DNA from: Takifugu bimaculatus
Taxonomy: Eukaryota > Chordata > Actinopteri > Tetraodontiformes > Tetraodontidae
DNA length: 64,000 bases
Direction of reading: 5' to 3'
Assembly (NCBI GenBank): GCA_004026145.2
Contig: CP034975.1
Coordinates: 20,242,191 to 20,306,190, forward strand
The stretch's first letter is position 1, and the number at the start of each line of letters is the position of its first letter. Below the pieces are notes generated by a model that saw only the letters and a program-made list of their open reading frames with translations, was not told where the DNA came from and searched no databases. A program made the translations under genes and the position numbers. Shown here in pieces: positions 49,116 through 62,732 of the stretch.

Positions 49116-52100
49116 TAATTACCAGGATTAGTGCATCTCCATCAAAAATATCAATACACAGTACAAAACAAAGTAGAAAGATGGATGAAATGAGTGTTTC
49201 TCATCCAGCCGCTGGGTTCACTTGTCTGCACATGGGATTTGTTTTGTTCTGTTCCCCAGCAACAGTTGTTTGCTCTCTGCAGGCTCTAGGACAGAAGTCT
49301 CTGGCGCGTGCTGGTGAAACAAACTTTAAAGGTACTTTTTTTAGCAGTGAAAACTAGATATTATTTCCTTACAGTGCCATTAAGCCCCAAATGGGGAAAA
49401 AAAAGAAAAAAAAAGATGGTTGGAAGCTAATGAACTCCACCTCCTGCACTGTATTTGAACTCAGCCATCTGAATAGCTCTACGCAGTACCGGCTTTGGCC
49501 AATAGATAACGCTGCGTTTGAACAAATGAAAATGCGCCGCCGCCAACACTGAACTCCAATTTGCTCCAAGGTTTAAAAAACAAAACAGAAAAGCTCTTTG
49601 CTTTGAGATAATTTATTTTATCAAATAAACTTTTTTCTACATAAAATAATCCATCCATCCATCCGTCTGCCTGCCTGCCTGTGCGCCCACCCACCCATCC
49701 ATCCATTCATCCATTCATCTTCTGTAATCCACAGTTAATTACTAATCAGGATCAGCAGTCACTATGTGAGAAACAGGAACCCCCCCTGGACAAGTAAACT
49801 GAACCATTTTGCTATAAGTCGATCAAGCTAATCTGTTCTTCACCATGACTCCATCAGCAGCTGATATAAGTCAAGTTTCAAGTAGAAAAAATTGTATCAT
49901 AGCACCTCAATGGTTTGAATTTTTGCACAAAATAAACTATTCATGGTGTGCAACGACTGGGAGGGGGGGGTAAAAGACCCTACATGCACACAAAAAATGT
50001 GCTTCAAGAGTCCACACTAAGTCTGATGTTGAAACCACCACAGGACTGTGGAATGTGGAAAAAGTAGCCACAAAATGGCCAAATTTAGGTCCTTCCTGTT
50101 GCTTATGTCTTTCACAAAGACCTTTTTTTAAAACTTCACCATCAGTAAACAAGGATATGCCGTGGCCTCTTATCCCGTCGAATCCCTCCACTATGAAATA
50201 TAGGTCAGGATATTATGCAGGTCAAATGGACGGAAACTGCGCTGACCTGCGACTGGTGATGCAGACAGCAGTTCAGATTACATCTGGTGATTAGAAACAT
50301 GAGCTGCGTGTGTGTGTGTGCGTGTGCGTGCACGTGTATGTGTGCAAGGTAATAGCGGTGGTGGGGGGGCTTTCATGATTCTGCATTCTAAAGTGAACGA
50401 TCCAAGCTTTGCCATGCTGTTCGCTGTGTTTTCCTCTCTTTACTGTTAGCTTGCTGTTCAGATGTCGAGCGTCAGCACTATTGAATTGTGTTAAACCTAC
50501 CTCATAACTGCAGTAGCTGGTCATTTTTTTCTCCGTTAAGCAAATGTGATGTTACTGAGAAAAACTAATTACTTACAAGTTTAGTTCCCCTTTGTTTAAT
50601 AGCTTAATCTTTGGCTTTGGTCTCGCTTTAATCATCAACCTGCTTTTAAATCTGAATAAATAATGGCAAACTCCTATCTAAAAAATTAAACTGCATTTTC
50701 CATCTATATCTCCTAGCTCTAAATAGTACAGAACTAATGCAACATGCAGTTTTTCTCCTATTTCTCTGCATTTCTTAAGTGTTTTACCAATTTATATTAA
50801 AACTAACACTGTGTTCTGTTATATTTGTAACTATATTTTGTTTTAAGCTTTAGACAAACATGTTTGTGAAAGAACGGCCTGGCAGATTTGATGTTCTCAG
50901 GCATTAAAACTAGACACAAAAATGTAAAAATGTTTCTCTAAGCTCTTTCGCAAAGAAGATCAAAGCAAAGCATATTTTGTCCGGAGTGCAAATGAGTTCC
51001 TTACAAACAAGATCAAAGCAAAGGACCTACCATGACTATAATCATTTCTAGCATCATATCAACGGTATAACTGAAATTTAATTTAGCATTTTGTTAGAGC
51101 TCATGTTTAGGCAGCTTTAAGGAATAACACGTTATGCTCCACACTGGTAGATCATTTTAATAACATGAGATCCCAGACCTGACTTTTAGACCTAGATAAA
51201 GCAGTGTCCAAAATCACCCCCATAGCCTATACGGTGCATCCAATGTATCCAATAATGCATTGTGAAAAGTAATGGACGACCGACCGTCACCAAACAATAT
51301 ATCCCATCATCCTTTGCGGTGTGCATGGGGCTAACTATGATGCTAATTTCTAAATATGTTAAGAATCAAACGGCCAGTGAATATTTGAAATTTATTAAGA
51401 AAGTAGAAAACAGGTGTGTCGACATCAATCTGGTACCTATTTATTATGCGATGTTATGATGCCTTTTTAGGCATCCGAAAACAGAACTTTGCTGCTTATG
51501 TGTGGACGCCCAATCAACTTTATGTGCGTTCATGTATTAAAAAATACAAGGGTTGCAATACAATATTTGCATCAGTGTTATTGCAACATTTTAATGCTGT
51601 ATGCAGTCAGGCGTTGGCGTCTGACCAACATCCTTTCCTCTTTGTATGATGTCATCCTTTACAGAGTGGTGGTGGTGATGGTGGTGGTGGGGGCGAGGGG
51701 AGTCAGGCAGCCGCTGAGTCTGAGACAAGCTGTTTCTCATCAGTCCCGCTTGGCCGGCTGCTCTGAACAACAACAGCAACATCGCTTTCTCTCAGCACTG
51801 ACGGAGACTGACAGTCGCCTGCGCTGCCGAACCATTAACAGCGCCACAAAATACCTCATCAGAAACCGAATCCAGTCGGGAGTCAAACACGAAAAACAAA
51901 AGTAAAACCCGCTGGACTCAACAAAAACGGAGCCTCCCAGCCTTCAAGAACAGTCGGGATGATCTGCTAACAATAAAGCTGTGGCAAATTGTCCTTTTAG
52001 TTGTTCTTTTTGTTATATTTGCTGGAGTCGATGACAGCCTGCCTTGACCTCAGCGTTTTCACCCTTTGGTGATTTATTTGCTGAAGCCTACAGCTGTGAA

Positions 52101-54768
52101 CCACGGATGAGGTCACGCTACGATCGCACACTCACTGTTCTGGTGCTGAAAAAAGCTGAGTTGCTTACAGGACAACCGCTCTTTGGGCTTCATCTCTTCC
52201 CCGCTGCCGACCAAGTCTGCTTGCTAAAGTCTTTCATTATGAACCTTTTTGCCTCGGGGCCAGTGGAGCTGCACATTTTGATAACCACAGTGGACGTGTG
52301 GGTTACTGCGCCGTGTTTACTATGCATTGTGCTTCTGTGGTGGGACACGATGGCGTGCGCGGGGAAGGGCGAGCGCCGATGCTCCAGATGAGGGCGGCGT
52401 GAGGTGGGGTGGGGGTGTGGGGAGGCCATCTTTAACAATAGGTTGGTTTTGAATGGTTTGACTGGTGATAATATCTGGTTCTTTTTTGAGAGAGCATCCG
52501 CAGAAGCTGCTGTGCGTCGCTCAGGCAGGAAACCAGTCATGGCTGTCACCTCCAAGTTCAGCACTTCCCACACACATTCCTTTAGGTCCTCTACTATAAA
52601 CAGCCTTGTTTTTGCTCTATAGTCCCTTTCCCTATCCAATAATCCCACCTTCTTTAGTTTTGTTTAACCAAATGATCAGATTTGCTTGCTCTGGTACAGC
52701 TTCCCTTCAGATCTACAATGTCTGTTTTCCTTATTATTTGAAGGTTGCCATTAAATCCTCAAATGTAATCTCTCCCTCCCGTTATTGTCGCTGATGGAGA
52801 ATTCCATCTTTTTGTTTTTAAACCTCGCAGATGATAGATCCATTCAGCTGTTTTTACGTCTTCTGAATCACAAAAAGACGGCCACAATGTTCAAGCATGC
52901 AGAGGTCAGAGTTGGGTAAAGAGAGAGCAGAGAGACTGATTCACACATGTGCTTTTAGTTAGCAGAATCCCATGAAGGGGGTTTGGAACAAACTTTACTT
53001 TTCACAGTTAAATGGCATTTTTCACACTCTGTCCACCACATTTAGTACGTGTCACGCCGGCAAAACACACATGCTGCCATCTTACCAGATCGAGGTCAAC
53101 TGGAATTTGTATAATATGCTTTCTAAACATCCACAGCCCTCATTCTGCTGTGAGGATGGCAATAAATAATATATTTTTCCTCAATAATAAAGGTTTAAAA
53201 GTTTTTTAAGTGGAATTTTAAGTAAAAATTCTAAAACAAACCATTATAAGAAAAAAAAGGTCTAGATATCAGGTGTGCTTTAGGTATGGTGGAAAATAAA
53301 CATTTCCCTTTTATCTCCGTCTAAATAGAGGTCTGATCAATATCCGAATTGGCTGTTGTTGGGTTTGTAGAATGTCCAGTGATATCTGGGAGTCTCCTCA
53401 CTCCTCAGGGATGAGTAAAGACACTGGAGGTCAGTGGGGGGAGCTGGGGAGAATTTGTGTCTGGGTTTCAGCTTAAATAAAACCTTCGTTTGCCTTTCCA
53501 TGCCTGAATCCAGAGAATTACTGTATGGAAAACCAGGCTGAAGCACACAGGAAGCACGAGAACGCTGATACGGCTTCTCTCGTCTCAAACAAAACAAAAA
53601 TGGGAACAATCCAGTCCATGTCGGGCCCAGTAGAGCAGATGACAGGTCGTTTGCAAGTATCTGGGCTCTTAAAGGACGAGTGTGTGAATGTAGACGGGTG
53701 CAGGGACCGACATTAACTCCACCCTTGTAAAGCTGATGTTGGAACCAGATGAAAGGGGCTCCGGGCTCTCCCACAACTGCCTGCTGGTTTAGGGGAGGCC
53801 TAATCTCTTCTGCATCGTCTGCTGCGGAGAGTCACGGCAAACACACAGTGAGGGAACGAAGGCGTTGCAATGCATGCTGGGAGCACACGGCAGTTCAATT
53901 TTCTTTCTCAGTGTTTGCAGAAAGGATCGGGGCTCTCTCTGCCTTTAACTTCCTGACTTCAGATCAATCAGCAAGAACACCACAACAGAGAGTATTCTAA
54001 TTTCTATACTGTGTCAAATGTGTTTTGTCCATAAATAATTTAAAAAGTGACATGATGGCAAATGAAAAGAATATATGGGCTAATTGTAAAGACCAGGTTT
54101 AGAATAAGATAAAAATTTTAGCCCATCGAACAACAATAAGCACACTAAATCATTTAGCCAAGGTCAGAATCAGGGCAATTTAGACTTTTTTGGTATTTTT
54201 AAAATGTTGTAATTAGACACATGTGCTATACAAAACACAACAACAATCTTTAATTTGACTCACAGTTACTCATATTCAGTACTTACATACTTGCACTCAC
54301 AAATACGGATATGGAGAGTAATAGCCACGAACTGACTGATGTAGCCGTCCAGGAAGTTGAAATGCATATGCCAGAGAGGTAGAAACAAGGTGGAATACAA
54401 AAATATTCACTTCTGTCTGCACAGTCAACACAAACACACGTCAAATAAGTGCCAAAGGAATTTAAAGAGCTAAAACTAAAACGCTAGGATTAAAAAACAA
54501 GTTATATGAGCTTTGAGACGGCGTCCTCGACCAAAGACCAGCTCATGGATCAAGGTTTTGGCTGTTTGCCTTCCAGCAACAACTGCCTGGAGCACAGAGG
54601 ACCCCTCATCTGTAGCCATGGAGGAAGGTTAGTGCTAATGCTGTTAGAATCGCACCTCCCACCACCCCTTTTCCAATCCTCTGCATATATGACAATACAA
54701 ACCATAAATATGGTTTCTTGCTTTGTGTCTTTTTTCTTTTTAACATAACAGAGAAGATAGGTCTGGTC
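49116..54768. other. Spacer between lrrc18 and vstm4, no gene seen
   Basis: About 5.6 kb, AT-rich. Contains an ATCC-type tetranucleotide repeat (49648-49730) and a short GT-rich tract (50306-50345). Open frames such as 51489-51905 and 52190-52648 show no family signature. Confidence 0.45.
49648..49730. repeat. (ATCC/TGCC)n degenerate tetranucleotide repeat
   Basis: Tandem ATCC units change to CTGC, then CACC, then ATCC/ATTC units. Confidence 0.9.
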
Positions 54769-57700
54769 TCATAGCTGCTGCTCCTCAAATAGTATCTGAG
54801 CATAGACGGTGCCGCTGTGCTTTGCCGCGGCGTCAGGAATGGGCTTCACCAAGTCCAGCTCTGCATAGGTTAAATTCTCTTCCACTATTTTTGGCTGCAG
54901 ATGAAGACAGAATACATAAAGGCAACGATGTCATCATTTGGCTAGACCAATAAAATTCACCTTAATTTATTGAATCTGTGATAATAAATTAAATACATAT
55001 ATATTAAAAGGACAGTTGAGATACTCACCAACATAACTTTTCTTGGCTGCGGTTTTAAAAGTTTGGGTTTCTGAGCTTTGGGAGCTGCAAGACAGAGCAG
55101 ACGTAAAGGAATGCACAGAGATCTAAGATAAGGTAACAAAAAATGCTCTGGCTTAACAGCAAAGACAAAAAACAATCTGGATAAATCGATATGCCAACCT
55201 TAATAAAACCAATGGCAACTTCACAACACACTCTAATACAGGAACTCTTGAAATACTACTAAAACCCCAATTTCATATGTCTTGTGTTTCTTAAAGCTCA
55301 GTTCACGCCAATGCCAACACTGTCATCTATTTGCCTCTTTCTTCATGGACGCCATCAAACTCAACACAAAGAGAATCTGAAACACAATTTCCATTTTAAT
55401 GTTAGTATCGTCTCAGTCGTGGAGTAAATGCAGGGATTTGTGGCCTGCCGCAACACAGCGAGCATTAAAACCTGCACCAAAAATAACTGGTGTTTTTTTT
55501 CTGTCTGTGGGAAAAAAAAGAAGAAAAAGAAACATTCCACAGGCGACCCTGCACCAGGAGGACCAGGGAAAGAGAAACCCTCAGTTTGGAACGATGCTTG
55601 GATGTGGCTAACAATGTGACTGGACACAAGTGAAGAAATCAAAGCCCAAAAGATTGAAAACGGCTGTGAGCGTGAGACCAGAAGCTCTCGTGTACCTTTC
55701 ACTGGTATCTCTGGGGGCACCTCCTCCTGGTTCTCTCTGCTCCTTTTCTTCCTGTACCTCCTCTCCTTTTTGGGCAGAGCTGGAGACACACTGACCAAAC
55801 TGGTGACCGTCTCGCCTGAGCTAAATCCAGAACAGATTATCAGAGGTTCAGTGCAGTTGGCAGCATCAGCTTGGCTTTTATTTAAAAATAAACCTCATTA
55901 TAATTCTAATCTTACCTGTTCTGTGGACTTTTAACCAGGTGGTAATTATCTAATGGGAAACATGTATTTAGAAACATCAGATGTTCGTTATGCTAATGGC
56001 TAATGTCGGAGGACCTTATAGAACTGCTAGAGAACATTATAGACTGAACACAGGGAATATAAATGTGTGATAAATTAGGAACGGGTCAAAATGGTGCTGT
56101 TTTAGTGTGATAGCTGACCTTTTAACCTCTGCTTCCTCTGTACGTATTGGCAGGTTACCGTCACTGTGAACAGGCACATGCAGAGCAGACCCACTGAGCA
56201 GATGAGCACCGCACACAGGTAAACATCTGAAACACAGAAACACACCAGAACAAATATTAAACCTCATCACACTCACACGAACCCCCCCCCCCCCCCACGT
56301 CCTGTCCCCTTCCCTTTCACCGACTCTACTACGTTGTTTGGAATGGGCTATATTTTGCCTCCACCACACACACTCAGCACACTAAAAATAGGAGCGCTCA
56401 CCTTCAAACAGGCTCCACAGGCTGTCTTTGGCCTCGGCGGCTGGGACAACATGCACTGCACGGGAAAAGAAGGAGAGACGAGAAACGTGAACTCTGGAGT
56501 CTTCCTCGTGGCCTCCCTGAAGGCTGATCCCTCCCTGGGGCTTAAACAGAGCCACGTGTGGGAGGTAAATGAAGGGGGAATCCTGTCAACCTGGACTTAT
56601 ACTGGAGGAAAAATGATAAACTGCATAACAAAATAATGAAATAACCACTTTAAATGTAAGTCTCATCACGCATTTTGTGGTTTTTAAATGATAAATAAGT
56701 TCGGTGACGATTTTTATTGTTTTGTACCTCTATACGTCCACAATATATTTATATAGTATATGACCATAAACCTCTGTGAGAAACTTGATTCAATACACAC
56801 ACACTTATTTTACAGCAGCATCAATACTAATTAGCGTCTTAGTAGTGGGTTTTTTTTAGTATTTAAGTGGGTCCCCCGGCGTGAGGATAGAATGTAATCC
56901 ACTTGTCTCTACAGTAGCCCAGAATGGACAAACATGCGCAAAAGTCTAATTTTGTATTCTTTTTTGCTTTAAACTAATGACCCAACACTAATTTACCTTC
57001 CTTAGAGTAAACTTATTTAAAATGCTTGTTTTCAGGAATCGTTCAGCTGCTCTGCTTTCTCCAGGGTTCTGTCAGAGAATTTTTTTATCAACTTGCATTT
57101 GCAAATACGAAAAGCCCAAGAAATGCAGCCAATGCCTGTGAAATCTGCATGACTGACCATCACGAGCGGTAACAAAACAAAACTAAAAAAACTGTTGCCT
57201 AATGAATAAAAACTTTCTGACATCACTCTTTCTGTTAGGCAACACTTATCGGATGTTTCACGTCACTACATAGACACTAATAACAGGGTTCAGACCTGTA
57301 AAAAACAGAAGACCACACACGTTTCACCCACCCACATTAAGCAATGTGATCTTCCCCAGCCGTCTAATTAGCTGCCTTCACGCTATGCTCATGTTGAATT
57401 GACACCAGCTAATTAACTATAACTCCGTTATTGCACTCCTCTAAGACCTGAAATCAAGAATTCGCCATTTACCTTCATCCCAGTCCGTGAAACAAAAGCG
57501 GCCTGGAATGAAAGTCCATTTTATTGCATTCAGATCAGAAGTGTATGATGACATTGCCACAATGATTTTGGTGTGTTCAAACTCTGCTCTGCGGTTGACT
57601 TGACACGTCTCAAAAATGTCAAAACTTGTGTGCATAATTAAGTTGGCAAGAAAAGACACGACTGGATTTCTTTGCTGTACTTAAACTGTTTTAACAGCTT

Positions 57701-60700
57701 TTTTCACTGCAATGTTGCGGAAAATAAAATTGTTTTTAAAAGATATCTATCGACATTATCGAGACTGGCTAAAAGTTTGGTCACTCTTTAAGACAGTTTA
57801 ACTATCACTGATGATGATTCTTGTAAATGTCTTCCTTTAACTGCCACTTTTAAATGGAAACATCCAAACAAACGATTTCTTTTTTCCTCCAGACTTTTCA
57901 GGCCGCGCTGTGGTTCTTTTCTTTTAGCCCAACTAGTCAGCGCTGTAAACATCAGGACACAGATGTGAGCAGGCGACAGAAAGATCCTCTCTGTGAGCCA
58001 CTGCTCTCATTTGTTGGATTATAAAAGAACAGTGATGAATAGAAGCGCAGCACAGCGACACTCTATGTCTCTGATAATTCTCCTGTTCTTTTCCTGTCTT
58101 TCCCACAAATTAGCATATTCTGTCTTTCATTGCAGGCACATTTCTGTTGGCATCTTGAGCGTCTCTTTTCTAATCATATTTTGGATATTTGGATAGGTTT
58201 GCAACCAAACTAGCAGTGGAACATTGCTTTCTGCACTTAAAGTGCCTATTTGAGGCTTGAAAACCAGCAATGAGAATCTCTTGCGTTGCATTATTGCTAG
58301 CATTAGCATCACTAGTAATGAGAAAAGCAGCTTGCATAAAAAGAAATGTGACTATTAATTTAATCTTTGTCACTGATCTGATGCCTTTGGGCAAATAGAG
58401 TTTTAGAAAAGTGAGGGAAGAACAGACAATGAGCTTAATCATGAATCCATAAGGTCCACTTCTGGCTCCATGACCACCTTGGGAAAGGCTGTATTAAGGG
58501 GTAATGCACAGGTTACATGATGTTATCAAAAGAGTTCTGTTACACCAAGTGTTAGTTCTCAGTTGTTCCGAATGAAGCTCTCTCCCGAGTCCTGATCCCT
58601 GGGGAAACATTAAAATGCACCAGTACTGTTGGAGATCTCCCTCAAGTCACGCTCCTCTAGATGTTCAAAGCTACTCAACTGCCTTCAGGTGTTTGTGTAA
58701 TTCAGAATTGTTGCTTTTCTGTCCTAAAGAATCCACCATTCCGATTAATACCTCTGCCAGTGGGACTGGCTTTTCCGCGGCTCTTCCAGAATAGTTCTCC
58801 ACATCCTTTACCACAAAAGGCCGCGCCAGACACGAGCCGGCTCCCCACACAAATGCCCCTTCAAGCAAACATTCCGACTTTACTGTTCTGAGCACAGCTG
58901 GCTCTTGTTCCATCGCTGTCCAAACTCTCCGGGCTCCCTCCGCTCTACTTTTGGGAGGGAAACTCTGTGTCAGGCCCAACGTCAGCAGCTCACCCTCAGG
59001 TCTCTAAATGCCCCGTCTGAGCTGTGGACAACCTGGAAGTCACGGCAAAAATGCTCCCATGGAAAATGTGGTGAGAAACTCTTGAAGACCGACAGAAGAG
59101 CCGCAGTGCCCCTGAAGATGGTTGGAGTTGAGAAACTTTGTGATCACTTCTATTTGAAGATAAATCCCTCTGATGCCATAAAGGCTGACCTTCTCTGACC
59201 TTCTCTCTGGACCCCTCGCTCCTTACGTCTTTGTGCAGTTGTGAAAAGGTCATCAATCTGCACTCAAGCATCCAAAGTTTGCAACGTGCTAAGTTCCTTC
59301 CAATCTTATTGAAAGCGTACTTGCTCCGCCCCTTTCCTCAAGTACGCATCAATCGTGACTTGCGGGGTCTTGGGACAGCAACTGTAGGTATCCCACAATT
59401 CCCCTGACCAGGAGCCATACCAAAGTCAGTAAGTGTGTACCTCAAAGTATGTACTGACTGGCAGATATGTGATGTGCATGAAAGAGTTTGAGCCATTTAC
59501 ACACTAATGAAGGTTATGAGGTGATGATGCTGGTCCTACATGACAGAAACCTTCTCTAGCTCTTATTGGTCATCAAGGGAGGAGTCATATTTGTTCTGTT
59601 CTGACTTATAAGCAACAATTAGAAAGTTTGTAGCAAGACAGAGACAGAAATCAACCATTACATCACTGCTGTCGGTCAAATCTGAAACGAGACGCAGCTG
59701 GATGCTTTTTGTGGTGTGGGTTTGTGGTTTCATTAAACTGAGCAGCATCTTAGCTTGATCCTTTGTTTTGCCCTGCAGCCTTGTGCCGGCGGAGTCACTG
59801 AAAACCTCCCTCTGTTAGCAGGAGTCACAGCCTCGGCTGATTGTGATTACCCTCCCCCCACACTGGCACCCCCTCCTCTAAATGTGAAACTGGACTCTGC
59901 ATGGGAATCACATCACACAGTTTGTGTTGGAGAGCCGAACTCCGCTTCCATCTGAAGCGTCAAACTCTTTCACGTGTCCACATCTGGAAGCGGGTCACTC
60001 ACGCACGTGTTTCTGCTGCTGGAAGCTCAGACAAACCTGCCATTAAAGCACTTTTACAGAGTCTCTGTTGCATCTGTTGTGGTTGCAGGAATAGCTGTGA
60101 GGTCGCCGCCCTGCGCCAGCAGAAGCGCTGATGTCACTCTGTGCAAAAACCTGCTGCTACTGTCTGCTGAGGACGAGGACCCGAGCAAAAATGACTGTTG
60201 ACTGCATGGCAGGAAGAGATTTTCTGTGCCTGCTTTGCGCCATTGTTTGAAATCAGGATCCAAAAAGTAGTGCCCTAAATCTGTGGTATTTGCAGCATTA
60301 GAGTTAAGGTGAGGGGTTTCATTGAAATGATGGAGCAAAGGAAATTCCCGTCAAACTCTGAATTATCGGTGTCTCGACCTGACTTTGTGTGTGACGGAGA
60401 GGTCAAATTTGAACAAAGCAGTAAACTGCGCCCTTACCTCGGAGTTCAGTGGTGGCGGTGTAGTTTGTCGAGGCCTTCCAGCGCTCCTGGTGCTTTTTAA
60501 ACTCCTGAACCCGGCACATGTAGAGCCCCTGGTCCTTTTTGGACACTTTCATGATAAGGAGGTCAAAGATCTTCCCTTGCTTCACCACCGTCAGCTTTAT
60601 TTTGGGCCATGGGAAGCTCTTTGTGTAGTTGCCGTAGAAACGCGCCTTCCTCATGTTGACACGAGCAATGAGGAGTTCACCTCTGGGCCCGTCCGCGCGG

Positions 60701-61938
60701 GCCGGGAGGAAGGTCCATTTGACCACAGGCAGGGTGGTGTTGCGGCGCCGCTGGGACACCACACAGGACAGCGTGATATTCTGACCCTCCTGGACCACCG
60801 TGAAGGGGGACGGCGTGATGGTGACGTTGATGGCCAAGCACAAATCTGGAAGGAAGGAAGTTAGTTCACATTCATTAGGTTTATCAGTGCTGTGAATAAC
60901 GTTTTGCTGTGTGGTGCGTCTAATAAAAAAAGATGTTTCTCGTGGAAAGTTGATAAAAACGGCTGCACATAGTTGACCCACAACACGAGGAACTAAAAGG
61001 GACTAATCTATTTCTATCACAGTCTTTAATGAGAGTTTAAAAAGGGGAAGATGGACCATTTCCCTCATTATTTGGCTGTCTTCTCATTTTCAGGTTGAAG
61101 AATTTGAACAGAACAACACAAAGTTTGTGTTTCATTTTGAGATGATGATCAAGTCAGATAGATTGTGTCATTTTAAATGAATCTATAACATTCATTAAAT
61201 GTTTCATTTAGCAGTTGCAATTATCAAATTTCATCATCATTTACATTTACATAACATTTACATGCTGAGGCTGATCGGATTAGGGTTAAACTAAAGATTT
61301 GAATCTCATAAAACTCTTAAAATGTCTGTTTTTAGAGTTTCAGATTTCAGAGAACTTAGATGTGAACATACTTGATACTTTAAAATTGTATTTATGAGAT
61401 GTTTCTGATTAGAACCCTGCCTCCGGATCATGGGGGCAGCCTGTCGGAACAGCAGCTCCAGTTGGCTTTGTTATTTCTCTGCAGCCTTTTTTTCTTTTCC
61501 ACCCGTCCTGCTGACAGGCAGTTTTTACTGGCACTCTGATGACATGTGTCTGGTGAGCACTGAGCAACAAACTTGCGATAAATCACACGTCTGATTCTTT
61601 CCATCGTTGAGCAACATGCAGCTCAGACGCTTCCTCCTGGACTCCAGTGAAGCTGTCGCAGATCTCTCCCTAATCTCCTCAGCATGAAACACACAGAAGT
61701 CCAGCTTTGGGTCAGGAATGTGTTCCCATCTTTGCAGTCAACTGTGCCACACTTGCTGGAGGATCTCTTCTCCTAACTCAACAAGAGGGAACACAAACAC
61801 CCCTCATCTAGAGGAAAGTTCCTCCTGTTCCCTGACAATCATCTCTGACCTTTCTTATTCTACTGAATCAAATCCACTTTTCTCACCTTTAAGCAGTGCT
61901 CGAGCCAGAAGAGCAAAGACCAAGGAGGAGATCTTCAT
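54769..61938 (-). CDS. vstm4: V-set and transmembrane domain-containing protein 4
   Basis: Single-pass Ig-superfamily membrane protein; in mammals its ectodomain yields the secreted peptide Lv, reported to affect L-type calcium channels and VEGFR2. Exons from 5' to 3': 61887-61938, 60438-60845, 56402-56455, 56119-56226, 55916-55949, 55696-55820, 55029-55084, 54769-54894. Phases agree throughout; 320 residues, the human length as I recall it. The signal peptide begins MKISSLVFALLARALL. V-set domain at about 20-150: first Cys in NITLSCVVSQ, Trp in VVKWTF, second Cys in GLYMCRVQE, and several N-glycosylation sequons. Transmembrane segment at about 175-200 (VYLCAVLICSVGLLCMCLF). The basic/proline cytoplasmic tail has SGETVTSLVS and KPKLLKPQPRKV and ends with NLTYAELDL and GTVYAQILF. 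No frameshifts. Confidence 0.95.
54807..54888 (-). other. vstm4: Tandem ITIM-like and ITSM-like tyrosine motifs in the vstm4 tail
   Basis: The last exon encodes L-T-Y-A-E-L (Y about 289; fits LxYxxL) and T-V-Y-A-Q-I (Y about 310; fits TxYxxI), 21 residues apart near the C-terminus. Human VSTM4 has the same two cores as I recall it. Confidence 0.6.
56282..56296. repeat. Poly-C tract (C15)
   Basis: Run of 15 C inside the short vstm4 intron between the exons at 56119-56226 and 56402-56455. Confidence 0.9.
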
Positions 61939-62550
61939 TTTCCACGACTGCAGCCTCCATAAACTCCAAGTTAAATGATTCTGAAGCCCCAGATGTGCTC
62001 CTCCTCCCCCTCTCCCCTTCTTCTTCCCTCTCTCCCTAGTAAAAGAGTGTAATATGAAACACCCGAGCACTCTGGTTCTACTTAGAACTTCCCTTCTCCC
62101 TCCCTCCCTCACTCCTGTCACACACAGGGGCAGCAGCATTTGGCTCATGGCAGCACACAAACTTGCACACGTGAACACAGCACAGACAGGTGAGTGTGTG
62201 CAAGAACACACACACATGCACACTAACCTCTGGCATGTGATGGGGAAACATAATTTTCCAAACAGGATGCAGGTGTGTGGGAAAACAGGTCAGGTGTGTG
62301 TCTGCTTGTGTGTGTGTTTGTGTGTGTGTGTGAGAGAGAGAGAAAGTGGGGTGGGGGGGGCGAGCTATCTTGTATTTGCTGCATTTTGAGGACCATTATA
62401 CTCATTCTTATAACAAAGTCAGGACCCTTTTTTTGGAAGTGAGTACATTTTGGCTTTTTTTCACAACGACTGAAGATTTTGGTTTTAAGGATGAGGTTAG
62501 ACTTATGTTAGGGTTAAAGCCAGAGGCTTCATTGGAATGTTAGGGTTAGG

Positions 62551-62551
<1 letters not shown>

Positions 62552-62587
<36 letters not shown>
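62552..62587. repeat. (TG)n microsatellite
   Basis: About 18 TG units directly after a GTTAGGGTTAGG telomere-like motif. Confidence 0.95.
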
Positions 62588-62588
<1 letters not shown>

Positions 62589-62691
62589 AGGTTGTTGAGA
62601 TTGATGCCGAGCCAATCACACTTCCAGCTGTGGGGGCCAACAGGTCGACCGTCGAGTCTGGTCTTTTATTTAAGAACATACATGAGAGGTG

Positions 62692-62732
62692 GAAGGAAGG
62701 AAGGAAGGAAGGACGGATGGGGGGGGGGGGGG
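62692..62732. repeat. (GGAA)n followed by a G15 run
   Basis: About five GGAA units, a short spacer, then 15 G. Confidence 0.9.

Noticed and set aside
58671..58979. 102-codon minus-strand frame within the vstm4 intron
   Set aside because: The vstm4 exons join in phase without it and the sequence has no Ig or transmembrane character.
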